Below, piece after piece: positions 49,819 through 58,441 of a stretch of DNA of 64,000 nucleotides (position 1 is the stretch's first letter; every line of letters starts with the position of its first letter). The DNA comes from Streptomyces nitrosporeus (GTDB taxonomy: Bacteria > Actinomycetota > Actinomycetes > Streptomycetales > Streptomycetaceae), in assembly GCF_008704555.1 (NCBI RefSeq), contig NZ_CP023702.1, positions 4,588,001 through 4,652,000 of the forward strand. Direction: 5' to 3'. Position numbers and translations under genes: made by a program. Below the pieces are notes generated by a model. It was not told the origin of the DNA. It worked only from the letters and a program-made list of their open reading frames with translations, and did not search any database.

Positions 49819-51549
49819 ATGGGGACCCACGCCCGTGTGCGGATCACCGCCGCGCTCGCCGTGTTCACTTTCGCCGCGACCGCGTGCACGGGGGGCGGAA
49901 CGTCGGGTACGACCGCCGGGCCGGGGAGCAAGGGGGGCTCGCTCCCGCGCAACGAGACGCTGTACACCACCGGCACCCAGTGGGGCCCGCCGGCCAACTA
50001 CAACCCGCTGCGCGACTGGGACCACGCCACCGGCACCAAGGGCCTGGTCTACGAGACCCTGTTCCACTTCGACCCGAACGAGGGCAAGCTGAAGCCCTGG
50101 CTCGCCGAGTCGGGCACCTGGACCGACGACAAGACCTACGACGTCAAGCTGCGCTCCGGCATCACCTGGGCCGACGGCAAGCCGCTGACCGCGAAGGACG
50201 TCGCGTACTCCTACGGGCTGGGCAAGATCGAGGCGTCCTCCTTCAACTCCCTGTGGAGCTGGCTGGCCGACGCGAAGGCGGTGGACGGGACGACCGTCCG
50301 CTTCACCTTCAAGGAGGCCCGCTACCAGGAGTGGGACTACACCCTCTACGGCCGGCCGGTCGTCCCGGAGCACATCTGGAGCTCGCGCACCGAGGAGGAG
50401 ATCCTCAACGGCGTCAACGACAAGCCGGTCGGCACCGGGGCGTACAAGCTCAAGAGCAAGAGCCAGGACCGGGTGGTCTGGGAGCGGCGCGACGACTGGT
50501 GGGGCACGAAGGCCCTCTCCATGACGCCGGCCCCGCGTTACATCGTCGACGTCTCCAACCCGAGCAACGAGGTGGTCATCGGCCAGCTCGGCCAGGGCCA
50601 GCTGGACCTCAGCAACAACTTCCTGCCGGGGGCCTCCTCCCTGGTGAAGAGCAAGAAGGTCGTGTCGTACTACGACGACGCGCCGTACATGCTCTCCGCC
50701 AACACCGCCTGGCTGGTGCCCAACACCACCAAGAAGCCGATGGACGACGCGGCCTTCCGCCGGGCGCTGGCGGCCTCGGTCGACACCGGGAAGATCGTCA
50801 AGGGCGTCTACGGCGAGCTGGTCAAGCCCGCCTCCCCGACCGGACTGCTCCCGCAGTGGGAGCAGTTCGACGACAAGGCGCTGATCGCGGAGAAGGGCTT
50901 CGAGCACGACGCCGCAGCCGCGAAGAAGGAGCTCGCGGACGCCGGCTACAAGGACACGGACGGCGACGGCTTCGTCGAGAACAAGGACGGCAAGCCGCTC
51001 TCCCTGAAGCTGGCGGTGCCCTCCGGCTGGACCGACTGGATGGAGGCGGCCAAGGTCATCGCCTCCGGGGCCAAGGACGCGGGCATCAAGATCACCACGG
51101 AGTTCCCCGACCAGAACGCGCTCACCGAGCAGCGCGGCAAGGGCGACTTCGACCTCGTCATCAACAACGAGCGCCAGCTGTCCAACACCCCCTGGACGTA
51201 CTACGAGTACATGTTCAAGATGCCGGTCCAGGAGCAGCAGAACACGGTCAACTTCGGCCGCTACGAGAACGAGAAGGCCTGGAAGCTGGTCCAGGAGCTG
51301 GGCGGGGTCAGGACCGACGACACCGCGGGCATGAAGAGCACGATCTCCGAGATCCAGGACATCCAGCTGACCGAGATGCCCATCATCCCGCTCTGGTACA
51401 ACGGCCTCTGGTCGCAGTCCACCACCGGTACCTGGACGAACTGGCCGTCGGACGCCGAGGGCGCCCCGAAGACGGCACCGGCCCTGTGGCGCAACTGGCT
51501 GGAGCTGGGCGGCTTCGAGACGCTCACCCAGATCAAGCCCGCCAAGTGA
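49819..51549 (+). CDS. Opp/Dpp-class substrate-binding lipoprotein
   Basis: A 576-residue SBP_bac_5 family protein. The signal MGTHARVRITAALAVFTFAA ends in a lipobox-like ATAC, so it is anchored outside the membrane. Family marks are YETLFHFDPNEGKLKPWLAE, WADGKPLTAKDVAYSYGLGK and VGTGAYKLKSKSQDRVVWER. Although the class is named for peptides, some members bind beta-linked oligosaccharides (as in Thermotoga mannobiose-binding proteins), and the operon ends with a beta-mannosidase, so beta-manno-oligosaccharides are the likely ligand. AAAGGAGG precedes the ATG at 49819. First gene of a six-gene operon. Confidence 0.9.
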   Translation: MGTHARVRITAALAVFTFAATACTGGGTSGTTAGPGSKGGSLPRNETLYTTGTQWGPPANYNPLRDWDHATGTKGLVYETLFHFDPNEGKLKPWLAESGTWTDDKTYDVKLRSGITWADGKPLTAKDVAYSYGLGKIEASSFNSLWSWLADAKAVDGTTVRFTFKEARYQEWDYTLYGRPVVPEHIWSSRTEEEILNGVNDKPVGTGAYKLKSKSQDRVVWERRDDWWGTKALSMTPAPRYIVDVSNPSNEVVIGQLGQGQLDLSNNFLPGASSLVKSKKVVSYYDDAPYMLSANTAWLVPNTTKKPMDDAAFRRALAASVDTGKIVKGVYGELVKPASPTGLLPQWEQFDDKALIAEKGFEHDAAAAKKELADAGYKDTDGDGFVENKDGKPLSLKLAVPSGWTDWMEAAKVIASGAKDAGIKITTEFPDQNALTEQRGKGDFDLVINNERQLSNTPWTYYEYMFKMPVQEQQNTVNFGRYENEKAWKLVQELGGVRTDDTAGMKSTISEIQDIQLTEMPIIPLWYNGLWSQSTTGTWTNWPSDAEGAPKTAPALWRNWLELGGFETLTQIKPAK

Positions 51550-51689
51550 CGCGGCGGCAGGGGCCGCCGGGCGGGACCGCCCCGGCCGCGGACCGCCCGC
51601 ACGCCCCAGCCGCCCCATGACCGCCCCGCCGCGTCCGCGCCGACCTGACCGGTGCGCACGCGGCGGGGCTCAGAACCGGGAGCCCCCTC

Positions 51690-52685
51690 TTGCGCCGCTA
51701 CTTCGCCCGCAAACTTCTCGTCTACGCACTGACCTTCGTCGTCGCCGTCACCGTCAACTGGATGATCCCGCGCTTCATGCCCGGCGACCCGGTGGCGGCC
51801 ATGGTGGCCCGCGCCCGGGTCTCGCAGCCCGAGGCCGCCGAGGCCATGCGCTCCTACTACAACAACCTGTTCGGCTTCGACGAGCCCCTGTGGCAGCAGT
51901 ACCTGCACTTCTGGGGCGCCCTCCTCCAGGGCGACTTCGGGATCTCCATCTGGGTCTTCCCCACCCCGGTCGGCGACGTCCTCCTCGACGCCCTGCCCTA
52001 CACCCTGGGGCTGATGATCCCCTCCGTGCTGCTCAGCTGGTTCGTCGGCAACTGGATCGGCGCGCTCTCCGCCCGCCGCAAGGTGCTCGACAACACCGTC
52101 CTGCCGGTCGGCTACCTGCTGACCGCCATGCCCTACATGTGGATCGCGGTGATCCTCGCCTGGGGGCTCGGCGGGAAGGCCGGCTGGTTCCCCCTGTCGG
52201 GCGGCTACAGCCTGGACATCCAGCCGGGCTGGACCGCGGACTTCGCCCTGGACGCGCTGAGCCACTGGGTGCTGCCGTTCCTCTCCCTCTTCCTGGTCGC
52301 GCTCGGCGGCTGGGCGATCGGAATGCGCAACATGATCATCTACGAGCTGGAGTCCGACTACTCCTCGTACCTCTCGGCCCTCGGCGCGCCCCAGCGGCTC
52401 ATCCGCCGCTACGCCTTCCGCAACGCGGTCCTGCCCCAGGTCACCGGTCTGGCGCTGCAACTGGGCGTCCTGGTCGCCGGCGCCCTGGTCACCGAGATCG
52501 TCTTCGCCTACCCGGGGCTCGGCTCGCTGATCCTGGCCTCGATCCAGAACCAGGACTTCTTCCTGCTCCAGGGCGCGTTCCTGTTCATCGTCATCGGCGT
52601 ACTCATCGCCAACTTCCTCATCGACCTGGTGTACGTCGTCGTCGACCCCCGCACCCGTACGGGCATGGCAGGAGGCACGTCATGA
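51690..52685 (+). CDS. Opp/Dpp-class permease 1 (DppB-like)
   Basis: A 331-residue inner-membrane subunit with about six helices. It begins at TTG 51690 (LRRYFARKLLVYALTFVVAV) behind GGGAG, the usual DppB start with one helix and a long external loop (NWMIPRFMPGDPVAAMV). The cytoplasmic EAA-type loop is LGAPQRLIRRYAFRNAVLPQ, which touches the ATPases. It pairs with the DppC-like permease; its stop overlaps that gene by four bases. The 140-bp gap from the binding-protein gene has no clear terminator. Confidence 0.92.
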   Translation: MRRYFARKLLVYALTFVVAVTVNWMIPRFMPGDPVAAMVARARVSQPEAAEAMRSYYNNLFGFDEPLWQQYLHFWGALLQGDFGISIWVFPTPVGDVLLDALPYTLGLMIPSVLLSWFVGNWIGALSARRKVLDNTVLPVGYLLTAMPYMWIAVILAWGLGGKAGWFPLSGGYSLDIQPGWTADFALDALSHWVLPFLSLFLVALGGWAIGMRNMIIYELESDYSSYLSALGAPQRLIRRYAFRNAVLPQVTGLALQLGVLVAGALVTEIVFAYPGLGSLILASIQNQDFFLLQGAFLFIVIGVLIANFLIDLVYVVVDPRTRTGMAGGTS

Positions 52686-53608
52686 GCACACGGCCCGACC
52701 CGGCGCCCGAGACGGCCGCCGCCCCCGCCGCGCCCTCGGCCCCCGGCGCCGCACCGGCGAAGCCCGGCAGCGAGTGGCTGCACTACGCGGTCCGCAACCC
52801 GAAGCTGATCATCGGCTTCTCCCTCGTCGTCGTCCTGCTCGCGATCGGCCTCCTCGGCCCGCCGCTGCTCGACAACGGCAACCCCAACGAGTACGTCGGC
52901 CCCCAGGCGTCCGCCCCCGACGGCACGTACTGGATGGGCACCACCACCTTCGGTCAGGACGTGTACGCGCAGTTCGTGCACGGGCTGCGCTCGACCTTCC
53001 TCGTCGGGGTCGTCGGCGGTGCGATAGCCGCCGTCATCGCCATGCTGGTCGGCTTCCTCGCCGGCTACCGGGGCGGTGTCCTGGACGAGGTCCTCAGCAT
53101 GCTCACCAACGTCGTCCTGGTGATCCCCACCCTGGCGGTCCTGCTGATCATCAACGCGTACATGGGGGTGCGCAGCGTCGCCGTGCAGGGCCTGTTCATC
53201 GGTCTCACCTCGTGGCCGTGGGCGGCACGGGCGATCCGGGCGCAGACCTTCTCGCTGCGCACCCGGGAGTTCGTGGACCTGGCGCGGCTCAGCGGCAGCG
53301 GCACCTGGCGGATCGTGTTCCGCGAGATCGCGCCCAACATGAGCTCCTACCTCTTCATGATGTTCATCCTGCTCTTCGGCGGGGCCATCCTGATCGCCTC
53401 CTCGCTGGACTTCATCGGGCTCGGGCCCACCGAGGGCGTCTCGCTCGGGCTGATGCTGCAGAGCGCCCAGCAGTGGAGCGCGCTCCAACTCGGCATGTGG
53501 TGGTGGTTCATCCCGCCGGGCGCCGGGATCACCGCGATCGTCGGCGCGCTGTACATCGCCAACGTCGGCCTCGACGAGGTCTTCAACCCGAAGCTGAGGG
53601 AGTCCTGA
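52682..53608 (+). CDS. Opp/Dpp-class permease 2 (DppC-like)
   Basis: A 308-residue permease. A Pro/Ala-rich cytoplasmic head of about 32 residues precedes the first helix (PKLIIGFSLVVVLLAIGLLG). The DppC mark YWMGTTTFGQDVYAQFVHGL and the EAA loop LARLSGSGTWRIVFREIAPN are present. Starts in ATGA overlap with the upstream permease gene and lies 4 bases from the next, so the operon is tightly coupled. Confidence 0.92.
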   Translation: MSTRPDPAPETAAAPAAPSAPGAAPAKPGSEWLHYAVRNPKLIIGFSLVVVLLAIGLLGPPLLDNGNPNEYVGPQASAPDGTYWMGTTTFGQDVYAQFVHGLRSTFLVGVVGGAIAAVIAMLVGFLAGYRGGVLDEVLSMLTNVVLVIPTLAVLLIINAYMGVRSVAVQGLFIGLTSWPWAARAIRAQTFSLRTREFVDLARLSGSGTWRIVFREIAPNMSSYLFMMFILLFGGAILIASSLDFIGLGPTEGVSLGLMLQSAQQWSALQLGMWWWFIPPGAGITAIVGALYIANVGLDEVFNPKLRES

Positions 53609-53612
53609 ACCC

Positions 53613-54557
53613 ATGACCCTGACCGTCGACGACCTGCGGGTCCACTACCGCACGCTGCGGGGCGAGGTCCGGGCGCTGGACGGCGTCAGCTTCTCCCTGG
53701 CGGACGGCGAGATCCTGGGCCTGGCGGGCGAGTCCGGCTGCGGCAAGACCACCCTCGGCAAGTCCCTGATCCGGCTGGACGGCCGGATGCGGCACGCGGG
53801 CGGCACCGTCACCCTGGACGGCGAGGAGCTGCCGCTGTCCGACGACCGCGCGATGAACGCCTACCGCTTCCACAAGATCTCGCTCGTCCCGCAGTACTCG
53901 ATGAGCGCCCTCAACCCCACCCGGCGTATCGGCCGCATGATCCGCGAACTCCTCGCCTCCCGGGGCGTCAGCGTCGACACGGCCGAACTGCACCGCAGAC
54001 TCGCCCTGGTCGGCCTGGACCCCGACGTCCTGGAGCGCTTCCCGATCGAGCTGTCCGGCGGGATGAAGCAGCGCACCGTCATGGTGATCTCCACACTGCT
54101 GGACCCGGCCGTCCTCGTCGCCGACGAGGTGACCTCGGCACTGGACGTCTCCAACCAGCAGGCCGTCGTCGGCGCCCTGACCGGGCTCCGCGACAAGGGC
54201 CTGGTCAACAGCATGATCTTCGTGACCCACGACCTCGGCCTGACCTCGCACATCGCCGACTCGATCATGGTGATGTACGCGGGCAAGCTGGCCGAGAAGG
54301 CCCCCACGAGGGAACTGACGACCAAGCCCCGCCACCCGTACACCAAGATGCTGATCGGCTCGCTGCCCCAGGTCGGCGCCCGCTACAAGGACAAGCCGCT
54401 CAGCGGCATCGAGGGCGCCCCGCCCTCCTTGCTGAACCCGCCCGCCGGCTGCCGCTTCCGTGACCGCTGCCCCCTCGCGGACGAGCGGTGCGCCGAGGAG
54501 CCGCCCGCCGTCGAGATCGCCCCCCGCCACACCGTCGCATGCTGGAAGGCGGCCTGA
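53613..54557 (+). CDS. Opp/Dpp-class ATPase 1 (DppD-like)
   Basis: A 314-residue ATPase. Walker A is GESGCGKTT, the signature is LSGGMKQRTVMVISTLLDPA and Walker B VLVADEVTSALD. The C-terminal oligopeptide-transporter extension with a likely Fe-S cysteine set is present: PAGCRFRDRCPLADERCAEE and VACW. The stop overlaps the next ATG by one base (TGATG). With the second ATPase it powers sugar uptake through the two permeases. Confidence 0.92.
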   Translation: MTLTVDDLRVHYRTLRGEVRALDGVSFSLADGEILGLAGESGCGKTTLGKSLIRLDGRMRHAGGTVTLDGEELPLSDDRAMNAYRFHKISLVPQYSMSALNPTRRIGRMIRELLASRGVSVDTAELHRRLALVGLDPDVLERFPIELSGGMKQRTVMVISTLLDPAVLVADEVTSALDVSNQQAVVGALTGLRDKGLVNSMIFVTHDLGLTSHIADSIMVMYAGKLAEKAPTRELTTKPRHPYTKMLIGSLPQVGARYKDKPLSGIEGAPPSLLNPPAGCRFRDRCPLADERCAEEPPAVEIAPRHTVACWKAA

Positions 54558-55456
54558 TGCTCACCCTCGACCGCGTCACCAAGACCTTCCGGGCCGGCGC
54601 CTTCGGCGGCGGTTCCGTCACCGCCGTCGACCGGGTGTCCTTCTCGGCCGCGCCCGGTGAGCTGGTCTCCCTCATCGGGGAGAGCGGCAGCGGGAAGTCC
54701 ACCATCGGCCGCATGGTCCTGGGCCTCACCGAGGTCACCTCCGGCAGCCTCACCCTGGACGGCGAGCAGGTCAGGCCGGGCAAGGACTTCTACCGCCGGG
54801 TGCAGGGCGTCTTCCAGGACCCCTTCAGCTGCTACAACCCCGTCTTCAAGGCCGACCGCGTCTTCGCCCTGGTCCGCCGCGCCTACCACCCGGGCGTCGG
54901 CGACAAGGAGTGGGCCGACCGTGTCGAGAAGGCCGTACGCGACGTACGCCTGGACCCCGGCCAGGTACTGGGCCGCTACCCGCACCAGCTCAGCGGGGGC
55001 CAGCTCCAGCGCCTGCTGATCGCCCGCGCCCTCCTGCTCGACCTGCGTTTCCTGGTCGCCGACGAGATCACCAGCATGCTCGACGCCTCCACCCGCATCG
55101 ACGTGCTGAACCTGCTCGCCGGCCTGAAGGAGCGCGGCCTGGGGGTCCTCTACATCACCCACGACCTGTCGCTGGGCACCTACCTCGCCGAGAAGACGGT
55201 GGTACTGCGCAACGGCCGGGTCGTCGAGCACGGCGACACGACCAAGCTGTTCGCGAACCCGGCGCACCCCTACACCCGGACCCTGCTGGCCGCCGTGCCC
55301 CGGCTCAACCAGCCCTGGACCCCGGCCGAACCGGTGGAGAGCTGTGCCTACCACGACGCCGGCCGGGCCGCGTCCGGCGGCGGCCTCCACGAGACGGAAC
55401 CCGGGCACTTCGTCGCCTGCGCCCAGCTCCCCGCCTGCGGAAGGAACCTCGCGTGA
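54557..55456 (+). CDS. Opp/Dpp-class ATPase 2 (DppF-like)
   Basis: A 299-residue ATPase. Walker A is GESGSGKST, the signature LSGGQLQRLLIARALLLDLR and Walker B FLVADEITSMLD. The C-terminal extension is shorter, with only CAYHDAG and CAQLPACGR remaining of the usual cysteine region. The ATG at 54557 overlaps the upstream stop; GGAAGG is the ribosome site. Its own stop overlaps the beta-mannosidase GTG by four bases, which ties the enzyme to the transporter. Confidence 0.92.
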   Translation: MLTLDRVTKTFRAGAFGGGSVTAVDRVSFSAAPGELVSLIGESGSGKSTIGRMVLGLTEVTSGSLTLDGEQVRPGKDFYRRVQGVFQDPFSCYNPVFKADRVFALVRRAYHPGVGDKEWADRVEKAVRDVRLDPGQVLGRYPHQLSGGQLQRLLIARALLLDLRFLVADEITSMLDASTRIDVLNLLAGLKERGLGVLYITHDLSLGTYLAEKTVVLRNGRVVEHGDTTKLFANPAHPYTRTLLAAVPRLNQPWTPAEPVESCAYHDAGRAASGGGLHETEPGHFVACAQLPACGRNLA

Positions 55457-57876
55457 CCCTGCGCCACCTGCCCCTGCACGACGGCTGGACGCTCACCGCG
55501 GACGGCCCCGTGCCCGTCGGGCTCCCCACAGGCGGCGTCCCGGCGGCCGTACCCGGCACGGTCCACACCGACCTGCTGGCCGCGGGGCTGATCGACGACC
55601 CCTACCTCGACGACAACGAGACCCGTCTCGGCTGGATCGGCCGCACCGACTGGACGTACCGCACCACCTTCGAATGGGCGGCCGACGCACACGAGTTCAC
55701 CGATCTGTGTTTCGACGGCCTCGACACCGTCGCGACCGTCCTGCTCAACGGCACCGAACTCGGTTCCACCGCCAACCAGCACCGGAGCTACCGCTTCCCG
55801 GTCCGCCCGCTGCTCCGCGAGGGCGAGAACACCCTGGCGGTGCGCTTCACCGCCCCGTACACCTATGCCGAGGCCCTGCGCGAGAAGCTGGGCGACCGCC
55901 CCGGCGCCTACACCGAGCCGTACGCCTTCATCCGCAAGATGGCCTGCAACTTCGGCTGGGACTGGGGCCCGACCCTGGTCACCTCCGGCATCTGGCGCCC
56001 GGTCGCCCTGGAGTCCTGGAGCGGCCCGCGCATCGCCGGGGCCAAGGTGCTCGCCGACCTCGACGACGACGGGGTGCCGCGCCTCACCCTCACCCTGGAC
56101 GCCGACCGCGCCGGGGGCGGCGAGCTGGCGGCCTCGGTCTCGGTGGTGGGCGCGGGCGCGTCCGCCGCCTTCCTCCTCCCGGCGGGCGAGGACCGCGCCA
56201 CGGTCACCCTCTCCGTCCCCGGCGCCGAGGTCTGGTGGCCGCACAGCCACGGTGCCCAGCCGCTGTACGACGTCGTCGTCCGGCTGGGCGAGGACGAGGT
56301 CCGGACCTTCCGGACCGGCTTCAGGGGCGTCGCCCTGGAGCGTGAGGCCTTCCGGATCTCGGTCAACGGCGAGCCGGTCTTCGTACGCGGGATGAACTGG
56401 ATCCCCGACGACTGCTTCCCCTCCCGCCTCACCCGGCAGCGCGTGTCCGAGCGGCTGGACCAGGCCCTCGCGGCGAACGTCAACCTGATCCGGGTCTGGG
56501 GCGGCGGCCTCTACGAGAGCGACGACTTCTACGAACTCTGCGACGAGAAGGGCCTGCTGGTCTGGCAGGACTTCCCCTTCGCCTGCGCCGCCTACCCGGA
56601 GGAGCAGCCGCTGTACGACGAGGTGGCCGCCGAGGCCCGCGAGAACCTCGTCCGCCTCGCCCCCCACCCGTCGCTGGTGCTGTGGTGCGGCAACAACGAG
56701 AACCTGGAGGGGCACGCCGACTGGGGCTGGCAGGAGAAGCTGGAAGGCCGCACCTGGGGGTACGGCTACTACCACGGCCTGCTGCCCGCGATCTGCGCCG
56801 AGACCGACCCCACCCGCCCCTACTGGCCGGGCTCCCCCTACTCCGGCTCCCCGGACCTCCCCCCGCAGGACCCCGCCTCGGGCACGGTCCACCTCTGGGA
56901 GGTCTGGAACCGGGTGGACTACCGCCACTACGCCGACACCGCCCACCGCTTCGTCGCCGAGTTCGGCTTCCAGGGCCCGCCCGCGTACGCCACCCTGCGC
57001 CGCGCGGTGAGCGGACCGCTGGGCCTGGGCGCCCCGCTGATCGCCCACCACCAGAAGGCGGAGGACGGCGACGCGAAGCTGCTGCGCGGCCTCGGCGACC
57101 ACCTCCCGCAGCCGGCCGGCTTCGACGACTGGCACTGGCTCACCCAGCTCAACCAGGCCCGCGCCGTCGCCTTCGGCATCCGCCACTTCCGCTCGCACAC
57201 GCCGTACTGCATGGGCGCGATCGTCTGGCAGCTCAACGACTGCTGGCCGGTGGTGTCCTGGTCGGCGGTGGACGGCGACGGCCGCCGCAAGCCGCTCTGG
57301 TACGCCCTGCGCCAGGTCTACGCGGACCGGCTGATGGCCCTGCGCGACGGCGCCCTGCACCTCGTCAACGACTCCTCCCGGGCCTGGCGGGGCACCCTCG
57401 TCCTCGCCCGGTACGGGCTGGACGGCACCCTGCTCGCCGAGACGGAGACCGAGGTGTCCACCGCACCCCGCGACGTGAGCCGGGTCCCCCTCCCCGCGGC
57501 GCTCGCCACCCCGGGGGACGCCGCCCGCGAGGTGCTGGTGGCCCGGCTCGGGGAGCTGCGCACGGTGGAGTTCTACGAGGAGGACACCCGCCTCGCGCTG
57601 CCCCCGGCCCGCTACGACGCGGAGGTCACGCCCCTCACCCACAGTGACGGAACGGACACCGTTTACCGGGTGGAGATCACCGCGCACACCCTGCTGCGGG
57701 ACCTCGCTCTCTTCCCCGACCGGCTGGATCCGGCGGCCGAGGTGGACGACATGCTCATCACCCTGCTGCCCGGCGAGAGCCATGTCTTCCACGTCAGGGG
57801 GGCCGTGCTGAAGGACCCGGAGGCACTGGGAACCGCGCCGGTCCTGCGGTGCGTCAACGACACCGTCGGACGCTGA
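55453..57876 (+). CDS. GH2 beta-mannosidase
   Basis: An 807-residue intracellular glycosidase with no signal peptide. The GH2 plan is clear: a jelly-roll sugar-binding domain (LPLHDGWTLTADGPVPVGLP), an Ig-like domain, and a TIM barrel with NVNLIRVWGGGLYESDDFYE. The acid/base Glu is E416 in WCGNNENLEG and the nucleophile Glu is E503 in FVAEFGFQG; ACNFGWDWGP is typical of beta-mannosidases rather than beta-galactosidases. It releases mannose from imported beta-1,4-manno-oligosaccharides. Translation is coupled to the DppF-like gene (GTGA). A terminator hairpin follows. Confidence 0.94.
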   Translation: MTLRHLPLHDGWTLTADGPVPVGLPTGGVPAAVPGTVHTDLLAAGLIDDPYLDDNETRLGWIGRTDWTYRTTFEWAADAHEFTDLCFDGLDTVATVLLNGTELGSTANQHRSYRFPVRPLLREGENTLAVRFTAPYTYAEALREKLGDRPGAYTEPYAFIRKMACNFGWDWGPTLVTSGIWRPVALESWSGPRIAGAKVLADLDDDGVPRLTLTLDADRAGGGELAASVSVVGAGASAAFLLPAGEDRATVTLSVPGAEVWWPHSHGAQPLYDVVVRLGEDEVRTFRTGFRGVALEREAFRISVNGEPVFVRGMNWIPDDCFPSRLTRQRVSERLDQALAANVNLIRVWGGGLYESDDFYELCDEKGLLVWQDFPFACAAYPEEQPLYDEVAAEARENLVRLAPHPSLVLWCGNNENLEGHADWGWQEKLEGRTWGYGYYHGLLPAICAETDPTRPYWPGSPYSGSPDLPPQDPASGTVHLWEVWNRVDYRHYADTAHRFVAEFGFQGPPAYATLRRAVSGPLGLGAPLIAHHQKAEDGDAKLLRGLGDHLPQPAGFDDWHWLTQLNQARAVAFGIRHFRSHTPYCMGAIVWQLNDCWPVVSWSAVDGDGRRKPLWYALRQVYADRLMALRDGALHLVNDSSRAWRGTLVLARYGLDGTLLAETETEVSTAPRDVSRVPLPAALATPGDAAREVLVARLGELRTVEFYEEDTRLALPPARYDAEVTPLTHSDGTDTVYRVEITAHTLLRDLALFPDRLDPAAEVDDMLITLLPGESHVFHVRGAVLKDPEALGTAPVLRCVNDTVGR

Positions 57877-57884
57877 GGTGGCGT

Positions 57885-57910
57885 GGGCCTGGCGAACGGT
57901 GGCCAGGCCC
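57885..57910 (+). terminator. Hairpin terminator after the mannoside operon
   Basis: GGGCCTGGC (57885-57893) pairs with GCCAGGCCC (57902-57910). A second inverted repeat, GCCGTACGGG with CCCGTACGGC (57921-57960), follows. Confidence 0.8.
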
Positions 57911-58089
57911 TGGCGAATCGGCCGTACGGGTGCGGCGACTTTCCGTCAATCCCGTACGGCGGAGTACGTGACCGGCCGACCGCCCGAGCATGTGGTGATG
58001 CGGTGCGCGACGTCTGACGACCCATCAAACGGTCAATAAAATAAGACAACATCGAGCACGTGTTCAGCTGTTCGGGGGAACTCCCCGGA

Positions 58090-58095
58090 TAGGGT
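58090..58095 (+). promoter_or_regulatory. Possible -10 box of the tRNA-Leu gene
   Basis: TAGGGT at 58090-58095 is placed about 30 bases before the mature tRNA. No good -35 hexamer is seen; an unusually AT-rich patch lies at 58022-58050. Confidence 0.4.
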
Positions 58096-58126
58096 CATGT
58101 GCCGAACAGCAAAACCGCGCGCCCAT

Positions 58127-58213
58127 GCCCGGGTGGTGGAATGCAGACACGGCGAGCTTAAACCTCGCTGCCTCCTCGGGGGCGTGCCGGTTCAAATCCG
58201 GCTCCGGGCACCA
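58127..58213 (+). tRNA. bldA: tRNA-Leu(UAA), bldA
   Basis: An 87-base class II tRNA with encoded CCA. The acceptor stem GCCCGGG (58127-58133) pairs with TCCGGGC (58203-58209), discriminator A. The anticodon stem GCGAG/CTCGC encloses loop CTTAAAC, so the anticodon is UAA (58159-58161), which reads the rare leucine codon UUA. The variable arm GCCTCCTCGGGGGC and the T arm GCCGG-TTCAAAT-CCGGC are intact. In Streptomyces this single tRNA is bldA, needed for aerial growth and antibiotic production. By eye I found no in-frame TTA codon in the genes called in this window. Confidence 0.96.
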
Positions 58214-58378
58214 CCTGCTCGGCGGGTGGGTCCGGGGGGCCGCCCGATGATTCAGCTGTCAACTTCTTACACCACTGGTTCACCCGAACGCGAGTCCTTC
58301 GGGATTATCACCGTAAGTGAACGGCCGTACGTGCGGGAGCAGGGGATGTCCGGGCTCCCGGCCCGGCCGGTGGCGAGG

Positions 58379-58410
58379 CGTCCGGCCCCCGGGTTCGCGG
58401 GGGCCGGACG
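58379..58410 (-). terminator. Terminator of the duplicated membrane-protein gene
   Basis: CGTCCGGCCCCC (58379-58390) pairs with GGGGGCCGGACG (58399-58410), a perfect 12-bp stem with an eight-base loop, 32 bases past the stop. Confidence 0.82.
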
Positions 58411-58441
58411 TGCCCGGTGCGGTGCCGTGTCCGGCGCGGGG

